Below are positions 51,967-62,247 of a DNA stretch of 64,000 nt, one piece after another. Source of the stretch: Pseudomonas delhiensis (GTDB lineage: Bacteria > Pseudomonadota > Gammaproteobacteria > Pseudomonadales > Pseudomonadaceae); NCBI RefSeq assembly GCF_900187975.1, contig NZ_FZPC01000032.1:1-64000 (forward strand). The letters are read 5' to 3'. The position numbers and the translations under genes are program-made. The stretch's first letter is position 1. Every line of letters starts with the position of its first letter. Under the pieces are notes generated by a model. It was not told where the DNA came from. It saw only the letters and a list, made by a program, of their open reading frames with translations, and searched no databases.

Positions 51967-52956
51967 ATGCGCATCATCCTGTTCAGCAGCCAGAACCACG
52001 ACCGCGACAGCTTCCTCGCCGCCAACCCCGGGCACGGCTTCGAGCTGCATTTCCAGCAGAGCCCGCTGCGCCCGGACACCGTCGCCCTGGCCATGGGCTT
52101 CGAGGTGGTCTGCCCGTTCGTCAACGACGACCTCTCGCGGCCGGTGCTGGAACACCTGGCGGCCGGCGGCACGCGGCTGATCGCCCTGCGCTCGGCCGGC
52201 TACAACCACGTCGACCTGGCCGCCGCCCACGCCCTGGGGCTGACCGTGGTGCGGGTGCCGGCCTACTCGCCCCACGCGGTGGCCGAGCATGCCGTGGGGC
52301 TGGTCCTGGCGCTGTGCCGGCACCTGCACCGCGCCTACAACCGCACCCGCGAAGGCGACTTCTCGCTGCACGGGCTGACCGGCTTCGACCTCCACGGCAA
52401 GACCGTCGGGGTGGTCGGCAGCGGGCAGATCGGCCAGGTGTTCGCCCAGATCATGCGCGGCTTCGGCTGCCGGATACTGGCCTACGACCCCTACCCCAAC
52501 CCGGCCATCGAGGCCCTCGGCGGGCGTTTCGTCGGCCTCGACCAACTGCTCGCCGAGTCCGACGTGATCAGCCTGCACTGCCCGCTCAACGACGCCACCC
52601 GCCACCTGGTCAACGCCGACAGCCTGCAGCGCATGAAGCGCGGCGCCATGCTGATCAACACCGGCCGCGGCGCGCTGGTGGACACCCCGGCGCTGATCGA
52701 GGCGCTCAAGAGCGGCCAGCTGGGCTACCTGGGGCTGGACGTCTACGAGGAGGAAGCGGAGATCTTCTTCGCCGACCGCTCCGACCTGCCGCTGCAGGAC
52801 GACGTGCTGGCGCGCCTGCTGACCTTCCCCAACGTGATCATCACCGCGCACCAGGCCTTCCTCACCCGCGAGGCGCTGGCGGCCATCGCCGGGACCACGC
52901 TGGACAACATCGCCGCCTGGCGCCAAGGTGCTCCTGTCAACCTCGTCGAACCCTGA
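51967..52956 (+). CDS. ldhA: D-lactate dehydrogenase (fermentative) LdhA
   Basis: The 329-aa D-2-hydroxyacid dehydrogenase reduces pyruvate to D-lactate with NADH. It has the NAD fold GVVGSGQIGQVFAQIM (residues about 150-165). Catalytic Arg, Glu and His lie in [22 protein letters not shown] and IITAHQAFLT. The length is the same as the P. aeruginosa enzyme as I recall it. It begins 8 bp after gacS, so it may be read from the gacS transcript. Confidence 0.96.
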   Translation: MRIILFSSQNHDRDSFLAANPGHGFELHFQQSPLRPDTVALAMGFEVVCPFVNDDLSRPVLEHLAAGGTRLIALRSAGYNHVDLAAAHALGLTVVRVPAYSPHAVAEHAVGLVLALCRHLHRAYNRTREGDFSLHGLTGFDLHGKTVGVVGSGQIGQVFAQIMRGFGCRILAYDPYPNPAIEALGGRFVGLDQLLAESDVISLHCPLNDATRHLVNADSLQRMKRGAMLINTGRGALVDTPALIEALKSGQLGYLGLDVYEEEAEIFFADRSDLPLQDDVLARLLTFPNVIITAHQAFLTREALAAIAGTTLDNIAAWRQGAPVNLVEP

Positions 52957-53029
52957 GGACCGTGGCCACGCCGCCACGGTCGCGAGTCCGGGCCACTTCC
53001 CCTACTATGGGCGGACTTTCGGAGGACCC

Positions 53030-53470
53030 ATGGCTCAACACGATTTCCGCTACAACCTGCTCAACCCGCAACACACGCTGAACGAGTGCCGCGCGCTCGG
53101 CCCGGGCCTCTACCAGGTCACCGGCAACGGTGGCTCGATCCAGAACGGCGACACCCTGCTGGTCAGCCTCAAGGGCAGCCGCGACCTGAGCATGACGCTG
53201 ACGGTGGACAAGGTGCGCCACCTGATCAACCCGCCGGGGCAATGGACCGCGGTGGCCAAGGGGCCGGTGTTCAAGGAGCTGTCGATCCTCAACTGGCAGG
53301 TCAAGTGCGACGGCTGCGGGACCATGCTGGACTTCGAGTTCGCCGTCGACGCCAGCCTCGGCAAGGCCGCCCACGCCCCTGCCGCCACCGCGCGCATCGC
53401 CGAGCTGGGCTGGAGCGTGGACGGCGACCGCCACCTCTGCCCCGCCTGCCAGGCCCGGGAGCAAGCATGA
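53030..53470 (+). CDS. Conserved hypothetical protein with paired CxxC (zinc-ribbon-like)
   Basis: The 146-aa protein has CDGC near residue 93 and CPAC near 139, which could bind one zinc. The N-terminal half is beta-rich (YQVTGNGGSIQNGDTLLVSLKGSRDLSMTLTVDKV). ATG 53030 with GGAGG upstream is preferred over an earlier ATG that overlaps ldhA. The function is unknown. Its stop overlaps the start of the following lipoprotein by 4 bp, so the two may work together. Confidence 0.82.
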   Translation: MAQHDFRYNLLNPQHTLNECRALGPGLYQVTGNGGSIQNGDTLLVSLKGSRDLSMTLTVDKVRHLINPPGQWTAVAKGPVFKELSILNWQVKCDGCGTMLDFEFAVDASLGKAAHAPAATARIAELGWSVDGDRHLCPACQAREQA

Positions 53471-53868
53471 AGAAGACGCTGACAGCCCTGCTCGGCGCCC
53501 TGCTGCTGGCCGGCTGCGCCCAGCACCCGACGGAACCGGAAAGCGACCAGGCCTACCGCGTGGAATGGATCGGCAAGCGCCCGCTGGTGGGCCGCAGCCA
53601 CGTCAGCCTGACCTTCGACGGCCAGGGCCGGGCGTTCGGCAACGCCGGCTGCAACCACTGGTTCGCCAGCTACCAGATCGATGGCGAGCAGCTCAGCTTC
53701 GGCCAGCCCGGCAGCACCCGGCGGATGTGCGCGCCGGCGCTGATGGAGCAGGAACAGCGCTTCTTCCAGGCCCTGGGCGAAGTGCAGCGCTGGGAAATAA
53801 CAGACAAGGGCGAACTGCGCCTGCTCTCGGCCGACAGCCGCGTGCTGCGGATGTGGCCGGAGGATTGA
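53467..53868 (+). CDS. META/HslJ-domain lipoprotein
   Basis: The 133-aa lipoprotein has lipobox LLLAGC (C17). The following domain matches META/HslJ proteins: FDGQGRAFGNAGCNHWFASYQIDGEQLSFGQPGSTRRMCAPALMEQEQRFFQAL with the typical GxxGCNxxxxxY and T.RMC..P..E. Family members protect against novobiocin or secreted heat shock in E. coli; the exact function is unclear. It is coupled by a 4-bp overlap to the upstream CxxC protein. Confidence 0.88.
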   Translation: MKKTLTALLGALLLAGCAQHPTEPESDQAYRVEWIGKRPLVGRSHVSLTFDGQGRAFGNAGCNHWFASYQIDGEQLSFGQPGSTRRMCAPALMEQEQRFFQALGEVQRWEITDKGELRLLSADSRVLRMWPED

Positions 53869-54184
53869 GGCGCGCCTACGGCGTTATTCGCCATGATCGC
53901 GGACAGAGTCCGCGATGGGATTCACCGGCCACGCCGGACATCCCGGTGACACGGCCAACGGCGGATAACCGCGAACGGTTATTCGCCCTACGTCATGGGA
54001 GGGCTTGGCGTAGGGCGCATAACGCCTACGGCGTTATCCGCCAAATCGCGGACAGAGTCCGCTCCTACCCTGCCACCACTGTCCCACCTGTAGGAGCGCG
54101 CCCTGCGCGCGATTCGCGGGCAGGGCCCGCTCCTACGGTTCCAGGAAGCACGGTCGCAGGAACGGACTCCGTCCGCGATGCGCT
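53869..54184. repeat. Mosaic repeat block between the META lipoprotein and gcvT
   Basis: No gene is seen here. Modules are GCGGACAGAGTCCGCGATGG, GATTCACCGGCCACGCCGGA, GCGGATAACCGCGAACGGTT (about 53963-53982), GTAGGGCGCATAACGCCTAC with GGCGTTATCCGCCAAATCGC (about 54011-54050), GTAGGAGCGCGCCCTGCGCG and GCGGGCAGGGCCCGCTCCTA. They lie between convergent gene ends, like the other blocks. Confidence 0.75.
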
Positions 54185-55297
54185 TCAGCCGCGGTAATAC
54201 CGCTGCGGCACGAAGGGCGTGCGCGCCACCTTCATCGGCACGCGCTTGCCGCGGACCATGGCGAACACTTCGCTGTCCAGCGCGGCATGGGCGCCGGCCA
54301 CGTAGCCCATGGCCACCGGCGCGCCCAGGCTCGGGCCGAAGCCGCCGCTGCTGACCTTGCCGATCACCGCGCCATCGGCGTCGACGATCTCCGCCCCTTC
54401 GCGCACCGGCACGCGCTCCTGCGGCAGCAGGCCGACGCGCTTGCTGGCCACGCCTTCGCGCTGCTGGGCGAAGATCCGCTCGGCGCCGGGGAAGCCGCCG
54501 GCGCGCGCGCCATCGGCGCGGCGCACCTTGGAGATGGCCCAGCCCAGGCTCGCCTCCACCGGGGTGGTGGCGCTGTCCATGTCATGGCCGTACAGGCACA
54601 GGCCGGCCTCCAGGCGCAGCGAGTCGCGCGCGCCCAGGCCGATCGGCTGCACCTCTTCCTCGGCCAGCAAGGCGCGGGCCAGGGCTTCGGCCTGGGCCAC
54701 CGGCACGGAAATCTCGTAGCCGTCCTCGCCGGTGTAGCCGGAACGGCTGACGTTGCATTGCACGCCGAGCAGCTCGACCGTGGCCACCTGCATGAAGGTC
54801 AGCGCCTTCACCGCCGGGGCGAGGCGTCCCAGCACCTCGGCCGCCGCCGGGCCCTGCAGGGCCAGCAGGGCGTGGCTGTCGAACAGCGATTCGATCTCGC
54901 AGCGGTCGCCGATGTGCTGGCGCAGGTGCGCCAGGTCCTGGTCCTTGCAGGCGGCGTTGACCACCAGAAACAGGTGGTCGCCGGCATTGGCCACCATCAG
55001 GTCGTCGAGGATGCCGCCCTCGGCGTTGCTGAACAGCGCATAGCGCTGCTGGCCCAGCGGCAGGTCGAGGATGTCCACCGGCACCAGGCTTTCCAGCGCC
55101 GCGGCGGCATCCGCGCCGCGCAGGCGCAGCTGGCCCATGTGCGAAACGTCGAACAGGCCGGCCCGGGCGCGGGTATGCAGGTGCTCCTTGAGCACGCCCA
55201 GGGGGTATTGCACCGGCATCTCGTAGCCGGCGAAGGGAACCATCTTCGCACCCAGTTCCAGGTGCAGGTCGTACAGGGGCGTCTTGGCGAGGCTCAT
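54185..55297 (-). CDS. gcvT: Glycine cleavage system T protein (aminomethyltransferase)
   Basis: The 370-aa folate-dependent enzyme releases ammonia from the lipoyl-bound intermediate and makes 5,10-methylene-THF. It begins LAKTPLYDLHLELGAKMVPFAGYEMPVQYP, then FDVSHMGQLRLRG. LGARDSLRLEAGLCLYGHDMD holds the catalytic Asp region. It is the last gene of gcvH-gcvP-gcvT, 85 bp after gcvP with a GC-rich hairpin between. glyA2 and sdaA, which sit in this operon in PAO1, are absent. Confidence 0.96.
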   Translation of the reverse strand: MSLAKTPLYDLHLELGAKMVPFAGYEMPVQYPLGVLKEHLHTRARAGLFDVSHMGQLRLRGADAAAALESLVPVDILDLPLGQQRYALFSNAEGGILDDLMVANAGDHLFLVVNAACKDQDLAHLRQHIGDRCEIESLFDSHALLALQGPAAAEVLGRLAPAVKALTFMQVATVELLGVQCNVSRSGYTGEDGYEISVPVAQAEALARALLAEEEVQPIGLGARDSLRLEAGLCLYGHDMDSATTPVEASLGWAISKVRRADGARAGGFPGAERIFAQQREGVASKRVGLLPQERVPVREGAEIVDADGAVIGKVSSGGFGPSLGAPVAMGYVAGAHAALDSEVFAMVRGKRVPMKVARTPFVPQRYYRG

Positions 55298-55382
55298 GGC
55301 GTCTCCTTGGCGAAAAAAAGGCCGCGCCGGCGCATCCGGCGCCAGCCGCGGCCACGGCGCCCGCCGGGGCGGGCGCGGGGAC

Positions 55383-58244
<2,862 letters not shown>

Positions 58245-58258
58245 GCGGGCTCCCCGGT

Positions 58259-58636
58259 TCAGGCGCGGGCGGACAGGTAGGCTTCGTAGCCGGCCTGGTC
58301 CATCAGGGTGTCGAGGGCGGCGGCGTCATCCAGGCGGATGCGGAAGAACCAGCCGTCGGCCAGCGGCGCCTGGTTGACCAGCTCCGGGCCGTCGATCAGC
58401 GCGGGGTTGACCTCGGTGACCTCGCCGGCCAGCGGCATGACGATGTTGCTGGCGGCCTTCACCGACTCCAGCACCGCCACTTCGGCGCCCTGCTCATGGC
58501 GGCCGAGCTCCGGCAGCTGGACGTAGACCACGTCGCCCAGGGCTTCCTGGGCATAGTCGGTGACGCCGACGGTCACTTCGCCGGAAGCTTCGAGGCGCAG
58601 CCATTCATGGTCGGGTGTGAAGCGCAGGGTGGTCAT
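58259..58636 (-). CDS. gcvH: Glycine cleavage system H protein (lipoyl carrier)
   Basis: The 125-aa lipoyl-domain protein shuttles the aminomethyl group between the P and T proteins. [38 protein letters not shown] is the family start. The lipoylated lysine is K60 in [11 protein letters not shown], and [23 protein letters not shown] ends the fold. ATG 58636 has AGAGGA upstream; a longer frame to 58723 crosses the sigma-54 promoter and is rejected. It is the first gene of the operon. Confidence 0.96.
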   Translation of the reverse strand: MTTLRFTPDHEWLRLEASGEVTVGVTDYAQEALGDVVYVQLPELGRHEQGAEVAVLESVKAASNIVMPLAGEVTEVNPALIDGPELVNQAPLADGWFFRIRLDDAAALDTLMDQAGYEAYLSARA

Positions 58637-58698
58637 GGATCGTCCTCTTGGTCTCGTCTGGAGCCGTCGGGTGGCTCGCGATTTTTCCCGGCACAAGA

Positions 58699-58713
58699 GC
58701 AAGGGTGATGCCA
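58699..58713 (-). promoter_or_regulatory. Sigma-54 promoter of gcvHPT
   Basis: Read on the minus strand, TGGCATCACCCTTGC matches the sigma-54 -24/-12 form TGGCAC-N5-TTGC with one mismatch and exact GG-GC spacing. It lies 63 bp upstream of the gcvH start, leaving a leader of about 50 nt. The neighbouring gcsR encodes a sigma-54 activator, which makes the assignment strong. Confidence 0.88.
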
Positions 58714-58778
58714 GAACAAACAAAACCCTTATAAATCAATTAATTGAAAAACCACACCATCAGCCGCGAACTGACCAT

Positions 58779-58796
58779 TGGAACGAAATCATTCCA
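58779..58796. promoter_or_regulatory. GcsR-binding site 1 (proximal)
   Basis: TGGAACGAAATCATTCCA is an 18-bp imperfect dyad (7-4-7), centred about 90 bp upstream of the -12 element of the gcvHPT sigma-54 promoter. P. aeruginosa GcsR is reported to bind 18-bp repeats of similar build, recalled as TGTAACG-N4-CGTTCCG. Confidence 0.75.
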
Positions 58797-58861
58797 CGAG
58801 AACCAGCGAGTCTCCTGGCTTTTAGCGCATCAGGGCCCCGGCTGGCGCGGCCGCCACCGAA

Positions 58862-58898
58862 TGGAACGAAACCGCTCCATCGGAGCGAAATCGTTCCA
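58862..58898. promoter_or_regulatory. GcsR-binding sites 2 and 3 (tandem, distal)
   Basis: TGGAACGAAACCGCTCCA (58862-58879) and CGGAGCGAAATCGTTCCA (58881-58898) are two more copies of the 18-bp 7-4-7 dyad, one base apart. They end 3 bp from the gcsR stop codon. With site 1 they make three copies upstream of the sigma-54 promoter. Confidence 0.75.
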
Positions 58899-58901
58899 CC
58901 C

Positions 58902-60428
58902 TCAGCGCTCGCCGATCCCGTACTTGCGCAGGCGCTGGCCGATGGCGGTGTGCGAGGTGCGCAGGCGCGCGGCCAATTGGCGCGTCGAGGGGTAGGCCGC
59001 GTAGAGGCGCTGCAGCAGCGACTTCTCGAACTGCTGCACGGCCTCCTCCAGGCTGGTGACCTCCTCGTCGGCGGCCTGGCGGGTGTCCAGCTCGGTGCCG
59101 GCCACTTCCAGGTCCTCGACGCCGATCACCTCGCCCTCGCCGATGGCCGCGGCGCGGAAGATCTTGTTCTGCAACTGGCGCACGTTGCCGGCCCAGCGGT
59201 TGCCCAGCAGCAGCGGGTGGGTTTCCGGCGCCAGGCGGCAGGGCGGGCGCTGGATCTGGGTGCAGGCCAGGCGCAGGAAGTGCTCGGCCAGCAGCAGGAT
59301 GTCCTGGCCGCGCTCGCGCAGCGGCGGCACCTGCAGGTTGAGGACGTTGAGGCGGTAGTAGAGGTCTTCGCGGAAGCTGCCCTCGCCGACCATCTTCGCC
59401 AGGTTGCGGTGGGTGGCGCAGAGCACCCGCACGTTCACCCGCACCTCGCGTTCACCGCCGATGCGGCGGAAGCAGCCGTCGCTGAGGAAGCGCAGCAGCT
59501 TGGCCTGCAGGTAGGGCGACATCTCGCCCACCTCGTCGAGGAACACCGTGCCGCGGTCGGCCAGCTCCAGCAGGCCCGGCTTGCCGCCGCGCTGGGCGCC
59601 GGTGAAGGCACCCGAGGCGTAGCCGAACAGCTCGCTCTCGGCCAGGCTTTCCGGCAGCGCCGCGCAGTTCAGCGCCAGGAAGGGTTCTTCGCGGCGTGCG
59701 CTCAAGGCATGGCAAGCGCGCGCCACCAGTTCCTTGCCGGTGCCGGTCTCGCCCTGGATCAGCAGCGGCGCGTCCAGCCCGGCGACCTTGCGCACCCGCG
59801 CCTTCAACTGCATCAGCGGCGGCGAGCGACCGATCAGGCCCTGCAGGCCCTCGGCGTGGTCGTGGTGCAGCAGCGACAGGCGCTCGCCGATGCGGCTCGG
59901 CGGGTAGAGCGTCAGCAGGCCGCCGTCCAGGGCGTCGCCGGCGCCGCGGATCGGCGTGGCGTCCAGCAGCAGCGGCTGGCCGCCGAGGCTGACCTCGTGC
60001 ATCGGCAGGCGGAAGCCCTTCTCCACCAGGTGCTCGGCCAGGCCCGGTTCGTCGAACAGGGTGGACAGCGACTCGCCGGCCGGCTGGCGGCCGCACAGGT
60101 CGATCAGCCGGGGGTTGGCGAAGAGCACCCGGGCCTGGGCGTCCACCGCCAGCACCGGGTCGCCCATGGCCGCCAGCAGCGCGTCCAGGTGCAGGCTGCG
60201 GCGCTGGCCGGGGAGCATGTCGACGATCTGCACCGAGAGCACGCCGCGCACCCGCAGCAGCGCGCCATGCAACTCGTGGAGCACTTCCTGGCGCAGCTCG
60301 GGAGCATCTATATAGACGTTCGGCGGCACCATCTCCACCGCGTCCAGGTTCAGGTTGCGCGCGCCCAGCAGCGCCAGGACTTCCTGGGTGATGCCGACGC
60401 GGTCGGTGAAGGTGACGTGGATTCGCAT
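58902..60428 (-). CDS. gcsR: Sigma-54-dependent TyrR-like activator GcsR
   Basis: This is a 508-aa enhancer-binding protein. The N-terminal ACT domain (about 1-75; [22 protein letters not shown]) probably senses glycine, and a PAS-like domain follows (about 80-190). The AAA+ domain has Walker A GETGTGKE, the sigma-54-contacting GAFTGA in [11 protein letters not shown], Walker B-like [12 protein letters not shown] and [14 protein letters not shown]. The C-terminal TyrR-type helix-turn-helix has [25 protein letters not shown]. In PAO1 GcsR drives a gcv operon in response to glycine. Here the operon lies directly downstream with matching sites. Confidence 0.94.
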   Translation of the reverse strand: MRIHVTFTDRVGITQEVLALLGARNLNLDAVEMVPPNVYIDAPELRQEVLHELHGALLRVRGVLSVQIVDMLPGQRRSLHLDALLAAMGDPVLAVDAQARVLFANPRLIDLCGRQPAGESLSTLFDEPGLAEHLVEKGFRLPMHEVSLGGQPLLLDATPIRGAGDALDGGLLTLYPPSRIGERLSLLHHDHAEGLQGLIGRSPPLMQLKARVRKVAGLDAPLLIQGETGTGKELVARACHALSARREEPFLALNCAALPESLAESELFGYASGAFTGAQRGGKPGLLELADRGTVFLDEVGEMSPYLQAKLLRFLSDGCFRRIGGEREVRVNVRVLCATHRNLAKMVGEGSFREDLYYRLNVLNLQVPPLRERGQDILLLAEHFLRLACTQIQRPPCRLAPETHPLLLGNRWAGNVRQLQNKIFRAAAIGEGEVIGVEDLEVAGTELDTRQAADEEVTSLEEAVQQFEKSLLQRLYAAYPSTRQLAARLRTSHTAIGQRLRKYGIGER

Positions 60429-60540
60429 GCTCGGGGCCCTGGCTACGCGCTGCGCATGATCGGACTTTTGCCCGGCGCAGACAACGCTCAGAACCCGTTG
60501 ACGCAGTTATGCCGACGCGCAGCAGCGCGTCGGCAGGTTC

Positions 60541-61602
60541 TCAGAACAGGCTGAGCTGCTCGGCCCTGCCGCGCAGGTCGACCAGGCGCACGCCCACGCC
60601 GATCAGCCGCACCGGCCGCGCGCCGCGCTGGAAGGCCTGGTTCAGCAGTTGCCGGTAGCTGTCCAGGTCGCGGCTGGCGTTGGCCTGCTCCAGGGTGGTC
60701 TGGGTGAAGTCGTGGAACTTCAGCTTGACGAAGGGCTTGCCCGGCCGGTAGCTGGCGTCCAGGCGGCGCATGCGCCGCTGCAGCTCGTCGAGCAGCCCGG
60801 GCAGCTCGGCCAGGCAGGCGTCGACGTCGGGCAGGTCGCGGTCGAAGGTGTTCTCCACGCTGATCGACTGGCGCCGGCTGTCCACCTGCACCGGGCGCTC
60901 GTCGATGCCGCGGGCCAGGTTCCACAGGCGCTCGCCGAAGCCGCCGAACTCGCGCACCAGCGCCAGGCGCGACCAGTCGCGCAGCTGCTGGCAGTCCTGC
61001 ACGCCCAGGCGCGCCAGCTTCTCGGCGGTGACCTTGCCCACGCCGTGGAGCTTCTTCACCGGCAGCTCGGCGACGAAGTCCTCGACCTGCTCGGGGGTGA
61101 TGACGAACAGGCCGTTGGGCTTGCGCCAGTCGCTGGCGATCTTGGCCAGGAACTTGTTCGGCGCCACCCCGGCCGAGACCGTGATGCCCAGCGACGACCA
61201 GACGCGCCGGCGGATGTCCTGGGCGATGCGCGTGGCGCTGCCGGAAAACTGCTGGCAGTCGCTGACGTCCAGGTAGGCCTCGTCCAGGGACAGCGGCTCG
61301 ATGAGGTCGGTGTAGTCGCGGAAGATCCCGTGGATTTCCCGCGACACGCCTTTGTAGATGTCCATGCGCGGGCGCACGATGGTCAGGTCCGGGCACAGCT
61401 TGACCGCAGTGCGCATGGCCATGGCCGAGTGCAGGCCGTAGACGCGCGCCTCGTAGTTGCAGGTGGCGACCACCCCGCGCTTGTCCGGCGAACCGCCCAC
61501 GGCCAGCGGCTTGCCCGCAAGGCTGGGGTCGTCGCGCATCTCGATGGCGGCGTAGAAGCAATCGCAATCGATGTGGATGATCTTTCGCTGCCGGGAACTC
61601 AA
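60541..61602 (-). CDS. dinB: DNA polymerase IV DinB
   Basis: The 353-aa Y-family translesion polymerase has HIDCDCFYAAIEMRDDP (first catalytic Asp) and EPLSLDEAYLDVSD (second Asp/Glu pair). The HhH region VKKLHGVGKVTAEKLARLGV and the little-finger domain follow. The C-terminal EQLSLF is a clamp-binding motif. No ATG lies just before the conserved N-terminus. TTG 61602 with AGGT upstream is my choice, while GTG 61638 would add 12 residues. I see no clear LexA box upstream by eye. Confidence 0.93.
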   Translation of the reverse strand: MSSRQRKIIHIDCDCFYAAIEMRDDPSLAGKPLAVGGSPDKRGVVATCNYEARVYGLHSAMAMRTAVKLCPDLTIVRPRMDIYKGVSREIHGIFRDYTDLIEPLSLDEAYLDVSDCQQFSGSATRIAQDIRRRVWSSLGITVSAGVAPNKFLAKIASDWRKPNGLFVITPEQVEDFVAELPVKKLHGVGKVTAEKLARLGVQDCQQLRDWSRLALVREFGGFGERLWNLARGIDERPVQVDSRRQSISVENTFDRDLPDVDACLAELPGLLDELQRRMRRLDASYRPGKPFVKLKFHDFTQTTLEQANASRDLDSYRQLLNQAFQRGARPVRLIGVGVRLVDLRGRAEQLSLF

Positions 61603-61780
61603 CGCGGAACCTGCTCGGACGGTATTGCACCGGAACACCGGGGCAATGCCCCCGCCGTTCCTGCGCGCTCGGTGAAGGCACCATGGTAATGCAAAACGGC
61701 GCGAACGCCCGCGCCGCCCGCCCTGGGCCGCCCTGCTTCGCTAAGCATCTGAAGAAAAACCAGTTTTTCCAAGAAAACGG

Positions 61781-61808
61781 TTGACAGGGTGGCCGTCCTG
61801 AGTAGAAT
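61781..61808 (+). promoter_or_regulatory. Sigma-70 promoter of the first initiator tRNA
   Basis: TTGACA (61781-61786) and TAGAAT (61803-61808) are separated by 16 bp, directly ahead of the tRNA gene, with a GC-rich stretch right after the -10 as in stringently controlled stable-RNA promoters. Confidence 0.85.
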
Positions 61809-61814
61809 GGCCGC

Positions 61815-61891
<77 letters not shown>

Positions 61892-61900
61892 GACACAAGG

Positions 61901-61929
61901 AAAAGGCCACTCTTCGGAGTGGCCTTTTT
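61901..61929 (+). terminator. Terminator of initiator tRNA copy 1
   Basis: AAAAGGCCACTC and GAGTGGCCTTTTT form a stem closed by a TTCG (UUCG) tetraloop between C and G, a very stable terminator hairpin with a T-run. Confidence 0.93.
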
Positions 61930-61973
61930 CGTTTGCGCTCAATTTAAATAATTGATCGGAAAGCAGAAATCGA

Positions 61974-62001
61974 TTGACAGGGTGTTCAGCCCGAGTAGAA
62001 T
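61974..62001 (+). promoter_or_regulatory. Sigma-70 promoter of the second initiator tRNA
   Basis: TTGACA (61974-61979) and TAGAAT (61996-62001) are separated by 16 bp, with the same GAGTAGAATGGCC context as copy 1. Confidence 0.85.
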
Positions 62002-62007
62002 GGCCGG

Positions 62008-62084
<77 letters not shown>

Positions 62085-62090
62085 ACATAG

Positions 62091-62120
62091 AAAAAAGCCA
62101 CTCTGCGGAGTGGCTTTTTT
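62091..62120 (+). terminator. Terminator of initiator tRNA copy 2
   Basis: AAAAAAGCCACTC and GAGTGGCTTTTTT form a stem with a TGCG loop and a T-run. It is similar to the copy-1 terminator but has lost one G-C pair and the UUCG loop. Confidence 0.92.
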
Positions 62121-62247
62121 CGTTACAGCGGAAAAAGACCGAGCCTGATCCAGGCTGCGCCCCCCATAATTGCAGTCATTTGTTCCCACGGACTTGGGAA
62201 TTCGCGAGGGTGCCCCCACCTGTCGCGCAACAGCCATGAGGTGCCCG

